A program made the translations under genes and the position numbers. Of a stretch of 64,000 nt of DNA, positions 57,994 to 64,000 are shown piece by piece. The notes beneath the pieces are model-generated. The model saw only the letters and a list, made by a program, of their open reading frames with translations, did no database searches and had not been told where the DNA came from. Within the stretch, counting starts at the first letter, position 1; the number at the start of each line of letters is the position of its first letter. The stretch is from Streptomyces sp. LUP47B (GTDB taxonomy: Bacteria > Actinomycetota > Actinomycetes > Streptomycetales > Streptomycetaceae), in the NCBI RefSeq assembly GCF_001746295.1, contig NZ_MJAH01000014.1:158749-222748 (forward strand). The letters run 5' to 3'.

Positions 57994-58950
57994 TCAGTCC
58001 CGGTCGCTGTCGTCCGGCCATACGCCGATGTGGTCCGGCTCCAGTTCCAGCGCCACCCTGTCGCGCATACCCAGTGCCTCGGTGTACTCCTTGGGGAGCT
58101 GGAGGCGGCCCGCGCGGTCCAGCATCGCGTACTCACGGGCGACCAGGGTCTCGTGGCCCGTCGTCGCGTCCACCTCGCTGCGGCGCAGGACCTCCGTGGA
58201 CGTACGGCCGTCCCTGATGGCCACCGTCCGGCGGACCTCTCCGGCCACCGCCTGGTCGTGGGTGACGATGACGATCGTGGTGCCGAGCTGCTCGTTGGCG
58301 GTGCGGAACGCGGCGAAGATCTGTTCCGCGGTGTGGGAGTCGAGTTCGCCCGTCGGCTCGTCGGCGAGAAGAACCGCGGGGCTGTTGGCCAACGCCACCG
58401 CTATCGCGACGCGTTGCTGCTGGCCGCCGGACATCTGGTGGGGGCGGCGGTCGCGGCAGTCGGCCACCTCCAGCAACTCCAGCAGTTCCAGGGCGCGTTC
58501 GGTCTGGGCGCGGCGGGGTGTCCTGGCGCCCGAGAGCTGGATGGGGAGGGTGATGTTCTGGGCCGCGGTGAGGTAGGGGAGCAGGTTGCGGGAGGTCTGC
58601 TGCCAGACGAAGCCGACCGTCGCGCGGCGGTAGGCCAGGCGGTCCTTCGCGGTCATGGTGAGGAGGTCGTGGCCCGCGACTCTGGCCGCGCCCGCGGTGG
58701 GGGTGTCCAGGCCGGCGAGGATGTTCATGAGGGTGGACTTGCCGCTGCCGGAGGCGCCCACGAGGGCGAGGAGTTCGCCCTCGCGGACCAGGAGGTCGAG
58801 GCCCTGGAGTGCTTGGACCTCCACGCCGTCCGTGGTGAAGATGCGGACGAGCCGGTCGCAGGTGATCAGGGCGTCGTGGCCGTAGGCGGGGCGGTTGCGG
58901 GCCTGGGTCGCCTTGTGGGCGAGGTCGGTGAGGGTGGGGTTCGTGGTCAT
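57994..58950 (-). CDS. ABC transporter ATPase (MacB/LolD type) with a C-terminal AbrB-like domain
   Basis: 318 residues from ATG 58950. ABC motifs: Walker A GASGSGKST near 64, Q-loop VWQQTSRNL, signature MSGGQQQR near 160, Walker B VLLADEPTGELD. The last 45 residues (AREYAMLDRAGRLQLPKEYTEALGMRDRVALELEPDHIGVWP) look like a swapped-hairpin AbrB/MazE domain, which normally binds DNA or forms oligomers; a fusion to an exporter ATPase is unusual. Serves the two FtsX-type permeases encoded upstream on the same strand. Substrate unknown; MacB-type exporters move peptides, lipids or antibiotics. Confidence 0.87.
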   Translation of the reverse strand: MTTNPTLTDLAHKATQARNRPAYGHDALITCDRLVRIFTTDGVEVQALQGLDLLVREGELLALVGASGSGKSTLMNILAGLDTPTAGAARVAGHDLLTMTAKDRLAYRRATVGFVWQQTSRNLLPYLTAAQNITLPIQLSGARTPRRAQTERALELLELLEVADCRDRRPHQMSGGQQQRVAIAVALANSPAVLLADEPTGELDSHTAEQIFAAFRTANEQLGTTIVIVTHDQAVAGEVRRTVAIRDGRTSTEVLRRSEVDATTGHETLVAREYAMLDRAGRLQLPKEYTEALGMRDRVALELEPDHIGVWPDDSDRD

Positions 58951-59089
58951 CGGCCTTCTCCTGGACTGCGGTCCGGCGTGCGGGCTGGTCGACGGTGGGG
59001 TTCGCTCGCCGCCGTTCGGATGCCTCTCGTTGCGGGTCGGAAGCGGTTCCGGCGGCACGACCGCCCGCCGCCGGGTGCGACGAACTCGT

Positions 59090-61864
59090 TCATCTCGCGT
59101 CCCCTGCCCTGAGCTCCTGCACCGATCCCCGTCTCCCTGACCACCACGCCTGCCCGACCCCCGTCCCCACCGCGAGCAGCAGTACGGCCGCCGCCGGTAT
59201 CACCAGGGACAGGGCGTCGGTGCGCAACGCCGCTCCTGACGAGGAGGGGTCGGCCGACGGGAGGGCGATGGCCGTCAGGTCGAATCCCGGGGACAGGAGG
59301 TGGATCGTGGCCCAGCCCGTGAGGGTGCCTCCGACGGCGGCCACGACGGCCTGGGGAAGGGATTCGAGGATCAGGAGGCGGCGGCCCGCGGCCCGGGTCA
59401 GGCCCATCGTGCGCAGCCGGGCCAGGAGGGCCGTACGGTCCGGGGACGTGCGCAGGAGGGACAGGAAGAGAGCCAGGACCGCGTATCCCGTGCCGGCCGC
59501 CACCGCCGTCGCGTAGACGCCTTCGGCGCCGGTCTGCAGGGGGGAGTCGACGTAGAGTCCGCGTTCCTCGGACTTCAGGTGCACGGACGCCGCCTTCGGG
59601 GCGGCCTTGCGTATCGCGGTGCCGTCCAGCGACGTCCCCGTCAGCAGCACCGTCGTCGGCCGCGCCGCCGCCGGGCTCAATGCCTTCCGGTTCACGACCA
59701 GGAAGTCCGGTCCCAGCACCGCGGGCGTGCGGTCGAGGACGGTGGTGATGCGGACGGTGAGCGCGCTGCCGTCCGGGAGGAGGACCGGGAAGGGGCGGGT
59801 GCCGTACGTCCGGGCGGTGGCCGTCGAGGCCAGGGCCGGGGCCGCCTCCGCGGTGGTCCCTTCCCTCAGCCGGGCCGCCTCGAAGGCGCCCAGGTCAGTC
59901 CGGGACGACAGCGCCGCGTAGTCCGCGGGGTCCACCCCGACCAGCGGTACCGACACTGCCCCGTTCTCCGGTTTCGCCTCGGAGGTGACGCTCACCGCCG
60001 ACAGCGCGGTCACCCCCCGTGAACGGCGCAGCCGGTCCGGCAGCCCGGACGGCAGCGGCGCCCCCGTCTCCACGCGCGCGTCGGCGCCGACCGCGAGCAG
60101 GGCCGCGTGGTCGCGGGCCTCCTGTACGCCCGCGAGGACAGAGCCGCCGAAGGCCGCCGTGGTCAGCGCGGTCAGCAGGGCCAGCAGGGGCAGCACCGCC
60201 GAGGCCGAGGTGCGGCCCGCCCGGGCCAGGGACAGATGCGCCACCGCGCCCCGCAGACGGGCGGCCGGACGGGCCAGACCCCGCAGCGGAAGCGGGTACA
60301 GACGGACCAGGACCAGAGCGGCGACCACTCCCATCAGCACGGGTGCAAGCGAGACGAGGTCGTCGGCGGAGCCCGAGGTGCCACGGCGACGCAACGACTC
60401 CACCGCTCCCGCGGCCAGCGCCAGCAGCGTCAGCTCGGCGACCGTACGGCGCCGCGACGGTCGTACGGACGAGATGTCCTCGCGGCCGGTGTGGACGCGG
60501 ACCACGCGGTGGACGGCCGCCGCGCGGAGGGGGAGGGCCACGCAGGTCACGGCGGTGACCGCCACGGCGGCCGCGATCGCGTACGGGAAGCGGCCCTCGG
60601 GGACCGTGAGCAGCGCGGCGGCGAGCCCCAGGGCGCCCGCGGGGACGGCCACGACCGCCGTCTCGGCGAACAGGCGGACGGTGAGACCCCGCAAGGAGGC
60701 GCCGCGGGCCCGCAGCAGGGCGAGTTCGCTGCGCCGGCGGTCCGCTGTGAGGCCGCCCGCCATCAGGAGGACGACAACGGCGACCGTGCCGGCGCCGGCC
60801 GCGGCGACCGCGACGAGCGGGGCGACGCTCTCGCGGAGCCGGTCGTAGGTGATGAGGACCTCGTCGAGGTCGGTGCTGATCTCGGTCTGGCCGTCGAGCG
60901 CCGTCAGCTCGGTCACCGGCCCGTCGATCTCCAGGCGCAGCTTCCGCAGTGCCGGACCGGCCTCCAGGGAGGCGAGCGCGGACCGCAGGGCCGGGGCGTC
61001 ACGGGCCCGGAGCGTCTGCACTGTGGGCGCCAACTGCCAGTACCGCTCCGGGCGTCCGGGGCTGGCCAGCAGGACCGGGGCCGCCTCGGGGGCGACGAGC
61101 AGGGCGCCGAGCCAGTGCATGTCCACGGACGGCGCGGGCTCGCGGATCAGGGAGGGGGTGCGCAGGATGGAATGTGTGGACCAGTAGGCGCCCTTCGGAT
61201 CGCGGGGCGTGACGATGCCCGTGACCCGGATGGGGAGGGTACGGCCGGCGGCGGGTGAGTGGATCACCGAACCGACCTTGATGTGGAGGGACTTGGCGGT
61301 GTCGACGGTGACCGCCGCCTCCAGCTCGGGTGCGGTGGCGGTCACGTCGTCGTCCGCCCGCGGCAGACGCCCCTCGGTGACCGAGGCGTGGGCGCCGAGG
61401 CCCGCCTGGGCGACCAGGGTCACCTCCGCGGGCTTGCCCGTCGGCCTCGGCAGCCACGGGTCCGGTACCGGGATGTCCAGCGTGGTGCGCACGCCGTACG
61501 TCGACTGGCCCGGGTCGAGGACGAGCGGGCGCGGGACTCCGGCGCGGACCTTGGCGTACTGCGCGGCCAGCAGGTCGGGACGCAGGACGTCCTCACGGTC
61601 GCTCGGCTTCAGCATCATGGACGGCTCCGGGGCGTACACCTCTATGCCGGTCCGGTCGGGGCGGGCCTGCTCGGCGGCCCGGCGCAGTCCGGCGTCCTCG
61701 TAGCGGTCGACCGCCCGTGGGAACGCGGCCGCGAGGCACGCCGTCAGCGCGACCAGCACCGCGAGCGCGCACGCGGCGCCGGGCGCGGTCCGCAGCCGGG
61801 TGCGGACCCAGGGCACGGTCACCGGGGGAACCCCCGTCTCCTTGAAGCGTCTCACCTCACTCAC
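59090..61864 (-). CDS. ABC transporter permease with two FtsX domains
   Basis: 924 residues from GTG 61864 (GTG 61855 also possible). N-terminal membrane helix near 25-45, a large extracytoplasmic domain (about 50-330), then FtsX-type helices near 335-420, a second soluble region (about 500-690) and a final helix cluster (about 790-900). Two FtsX domains in one chain give a complete permease half of a MacB-like exporter. Its start overlaps the next permease gene stop, and the ATPase gene lies downstream, so the three form one operon. Confidence 0.87.
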   Translation of the reverse strand: MSEVRRFKETGVPPVTVPWVRTRLRTAPGAACALAVLVALTACLAAAFPRAVDRYEDAGLRRAAEQARPDRTGIEVYAPEPSMMLKPSDREDVLRPDLLAAQYAKVRAGVPRPLVLDPGQSTYGVRTTLDIPVPDPWLPRPTGKPAEVTLVAQAGLGAHASVTEGRLPRADDDVTATAPELEAAVTVDTAKSLHIKVGSVIHSPAAGRTLPIRVTGIVTPRDPKGAYWSTHSILRTPSLIREPAPSVDMHWLGALLVAPEAAPVLLASPGRPERYWQLAPTVQTLRARDAPALRSALASLEAGPALRKLRLEIDGPVTELTALDGQTEISTDLDEVLITYDRLRESVAPLVAVAAAGAGTVAVVVLLMAGGLTADRRRSELALLRARGASLRGLTVRLFAETAVVAVPAGALGLAAALLTVPEGRFPYAIAAAVAVTAVTCVALPLRAAAVHRVVRVHTGREDISSVRPSRRRTVAELTLLALAAGAVESLRRRGTSGSADDLVSLAPVLMGVVAALVLVRLYPLPLRGLARPAARLRGAVAHLSLARAGRTSASAVLPLLALLTALTTAAFGGSVLAGVQEARDHAALLAVGADARVETGAPLPSGLPDRLRRSRGVTALSAVSVTSEAKPENGAVSVPLVGVDPADYAALSSRTDLGAFEAARLREGTTAEAAPALASTATARTYGTRPFPVLLPDGSALTVRITTVLDRTPAVLGPDFLVVNRKALSPAAARPTTVLLTGTSLDGTAIRKAAPKAASVHLKSEERGLYVDSPLQTGAEGVYATAVAAGTGYAVLALFLSLLRTSPDRTALLARLRTMGLTRAAGRRLLILESLPQAVVAAVGGTLTGWATIHLLSPGFDLTAIALPSADPSSSGAALRTDALSLVIPAAAVLLLAVGTGVGQAWWSGRRGSVQELRAGDAR

Positions 61865-64000
61865 CCCCCTCACGCAACGCCCGCGCCGGATCCGCCCGCC
61901 GCAGCGCCGGCGCCGCCGTGACCAGGATCGGGGCGAGGGCCACCGCCGCCAGCAGCGCGGCCGCCTGCGGGAGCGGGAGTTGCACCAGGACCGGCGGGAC
62001 CGGTCTGGCCGCCTCGTCCGTCAGCACGATCAGCGGGACCACGGCCCGGGTCAGAACCGTGCCCAGCAGCGCGCCCACCAGCAGCGCCAGCACCACCAGG
62101 ACCCCCTGCTCCACGGCGACCGCGCGGGCCAGCCGGCGGCGCGGGGCCCCCAGGGCGCGCAGTACGGCGAACTCCGCGCCACGCTCCCGCAGTGACCCCG
62201 CCGCGCCCACCGCGAACCCGACCGCGGCCAGCGCCGCCGCCACCCCGGCCGCCGCGGCGAACGCGGCCTCGGGGCCCGCCCCGAAGGGGTCGTCGCGCAG
62301 CTGCCCGGCGAGCTCGTCCCGCACCACGACCTGCGCGGGGTCCATGTCGGGCCGGGCCCGCAGCGCCGCCGCGACCTTCTCCGACCCGCCCGGTTCCGTC
62401 ATCAGCCACCACTCGGTCGGCGCCACGCCGCGGTTGTACTGCGCCTGCAACTCCCGGTTCACGGACCGCAGATCGATCAGCAGGGCCCCACCGCTGTCCG
62501 ACGCCGTGGGCAACTCACGGATCGACCGTACGATCCGCACCGACACCGTCTCGCCGCCCAGCGGCACGTCCAGTGTGTCTCCCGGGGAGGCGCCCGCAGA
62601 GGCGAGGAAGCGCTCGGTCGCGACGGCGGTGACCTCGGCCGGCTCCGGCTGCGGGGCCTGCATCCGGACCGTCAGCGACCCCGTGCTCCAGGTGTCGTCG
62701 GACGGGATGAAACCGGTGCCGTAGTCCACCGTCAGCCGACCGGATCCCGAACTCAGGCGTGGCGGGGCCGGTCCGGCCTTCGGGTTCGCCGTAGGGGCGA
62801 CCCCGTCGCTCCTCGATGTCACCTTCCACGTGGTGGGCAACGGCAGCCGCCGTACCGCCCCTTCGGTGTCCGTGGCTGTCAACGCGGTGAGGATGAAGCG
62901 GTGTTGCTCGGCCTCGCCGCTCGGCACGGAGACGATCAGTTCCAGGTCGGTGAGGGTCAGCGGGCCCCCGGACACATAGACGTCCAGCGCGTGGGCGCGG
63001 CCGTCGGCGGGGAGTTGGCCGGCCGGGACGCGGTAGGGAGTGCCGTAGCGGTCCTCCAGGGTGAGGGTGACCTGCGCCGACGTACCCGGGAAGGAACCCC
63101 GCAGGGCCGCCGTCAGCCGCAGCCGGGCCGTGTCCGCGGGCACCTGCACGCCCGTGACCGAGCCCTTGGGCCCGAGACCCTGGAGGAAGGGTCCGGAGTG
63201 CAGGTCGGGACGGATCAGCATCGAGGCGCGCGAGGTGTCCAGGGCCAGCACCGTCGCCACCTTGCTGCCCGACAGCGGCAGTTCGGAGCGGGCGGCGGGG
63301 GCGGTGCGCCGTACGCCCGCGACGGCCGCGTACTCCTCGGTGCGGCCGAGCCCCGCGTCCCCGGGGGTCAGCACCCGCACCGGCGTCCCGGCCCGGAAGT
63401 CCGCCTGGTCGGACTGCGAACGGTCCCAGGAGGCGCCCTGTCCGATGGCCAGCATGCCCAGTGCCATCGCGAGGACCAGCAGCAGCACCGGGCCCGCCCC
63501 GCGCATCGGGCGGCGGGCGATCTGCCAGCCCGCCAGGGCCGCGGTCAGGCCGCGCCCGCCGGTCGCCCGGCGTTCGGCGAGCCGGGCCAGCGGCGGCAGC
63601 AGCCGCAGCGTCAGGACGGTCCCGGCCAGCAGCGCGAGCGCGGGCGCCGCCACCAGCAGCGGGTCCACGCCCAGGGTGCCGGAGGTGTCTCCGGACACGG
63701 CACCTGAGGTCTGGTGGCTGAGCTGGAAGTACGCCACCGCGGCCACGGCCAGCAGCCCGAGGTCCGCCCCCGCACGCACCGCACCGGGCAGCGCCCGGGC
63801 CCGGCCGCGCGCGAAGGAGGAGGTCGGCAGGGTCACCGCCAGCGCACACCCGAGCGCCACCGCCACCGCCGCCGCCACCAGCCACACCCCGGCCCGTCCG
63901 CCCGTCGGCACCTCCAGGTGCAGTCCGATCCGGGCCAGCGGTCCCCGCCCGGCCAGTGTCCGGGTCAGCGGGCCCGCCAGCAGCGGCGCGCACAGCAGCG
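61857..64000 (-). CDS. ABC transporter permease, FtsX type (runs off the right edge)
   Basis: The stop is at 61857; the reading frame stays open to base 64000, so the start lies outside the window. The C-terminal 715 residues seen contain an FtsX domain with helices near the C-terminus (LRERGAEFAVLRALGAPRRRLARAVAVEQG and ILVTAAPALRRADPARALREGG are typical) and a large extracytoplasmic region. It precedes the gene at 59090 on the same strand and both belong to one MacB-like exporter with the ATPase at 57994. Confidence 0.87.
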   Translation of the reverse strand, partial: LLCAPLLAGPLTRTLAGRGPLARIGLHLEVPTGGRAGVWLVAAAVAVALGCALAVTLPTSSFARGRARALPGAVRAGADLGLLAVAAVAYFQLSHQTSGAVSGDTSGTLGVDPLLVAAPALALLAGTVLTLRLLPPLARLAERRATGGRGLTAALAGWQIARRPMRGAGPVLLLVLAMALGMLAIGQGASWDRSQSDQADFRAGTPVRVLTPGDAGLGRTEEYAAVAGVRRTAPAARSELPLSGSKVATVLALDTSRASMLIRPDLHSGPFLQGLGPKGSVTGVQVPADTARLRLTAALRGSFPGTSAQVTLTLEDRYGTPYRVPAGQLPADGRAHALDVYVSGGPLTLTDLELIVSVPSGEAEQHRFILTALTATDTEGAVRRLPLPTTWKVTSRSDGVAPTANPKAGPAPPRLSSGSGRLTVDYGTGFIPSDDTWSTGSLTVRMQAPQPEPAEVTAVATERFLASAGASPGDTLDVPLGGETVSVRIVRSIRELPTASDSGGALLIDLRSVNRELQAQYNRGVAPTEWWLMTEPGGSEKVAAALRARPDMDPAQVVVRDELAGQLRDDPFGAGPEAAFAAAAGVAAALAAVGFAVGAAGSLRERGAEFAVLRALGAPRRRLARAVAVEQGVLVVLALLVGALLGTVLTRAVVPLIVLTDEAARPVPPVLVQLPLPQAAALLAAVALAPILVTAAPALRRADPARALREGGE

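Overview
The window is a stretch of a Streptomyces chromosome. Base composition is very G+C rich, codons end almost always in G or C, GTG and TTG starts are common, and it carries marker families of the genus: rodlins, four chaplins, the MelC1/MelC2 tyrosinase pair, an SsbB-like protein, and an actinomycete integrative and conjugative element (AICE). From memory of the Streptomyces coelicolor map, the order rdlB-rdlA-chpD-chpA ... chpF ... melC1-melC2-chpG ... ssbB is that of the SCO2719 to SCO2683 neighbourhood read in reverse, with an AICE inserted on the chpG-to-ssbB side.

Region 1 (1-8.3 kb) is a surface-protein district. Seven small secreted proteins (1-4.1 kb) carry very similar signal peptides and fall into small paralogous families with conserved cysteine spacing. 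They are followed by a stand-alone condensation-domain protein (4.3-5.7 kb), a divergent rodlin pair (6.0-7.0 kb), a short chaplin and a long sortase-anchored chaplin (7.25-8.3 kb).

Region 2 (8.4-22.1 kb) looks like an exopolysaccharide locus. An eight-gene minus-strand operon, mostly with overlapping stop/start codons, encodes two GT4 glycosyltransferases, a polyprenyl-phosphate sugar transferase, an O-antigen-ligase-like polymerase, a MurJ/Wzx-like flippase, a polysaccharide deacetylase, a Wzz-like protein and a CelD-like acyltransferase. A secreted GH26-like glycosidase and a coupled ATP-grasp/FAD-oxidoreductase pair lie beside it.

Region 3 (22.3-28.8 kb) returns to the cell surface: a short chaplin, two secreted proteins, a DUF5949-like protein coupled to a VKOR-type thiol oxidoreductase, a further secreted protein, the melC1-melC2 operon, a chaplin with a His/Lys-rich tail, and a 2-hydroxyacid dehydrogenase.

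Region 4 (28,978-48,123) is a 19.1-kb AICE of the pSAM2 type. It is inserted at the 3' end of a tRNA-Arg(TCT) gene and bounded by a perfect 50-bp direct repeat. Its right half is the core: pif-like Nudix gene, korSA-like GntR repressor with operator repeats, pra-position regulator, TraSA translocase, spread genes, RepSA, Xis and Int. Its left half is cargo: two GntR regulators with a tight operon of small genes, a lipoprotein, small membrane proteins including a Pycsar-effector-like (PycTM) protein, a repeat-rich membrane protein, an HNH endonuclease, and a strongly folded non-coding stretch that may be a single-strand origin.

Region 5 (48.1-64 kb) is core chromosome again: the intact tRNA-Arg, two dynamin/YfjP-like GTPases (the second broken by an apparent +1 frameshift), an SsbB-like protein, a thioester-domain sortase-anchored surface protein, a small SLSxGS-repeat membrane protein, EttA, a hotdog thioesterase, and an ABC exporter operon whose ATPase carries a C-terminal AbrB-like domain. 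The last permease runs off the right edge.
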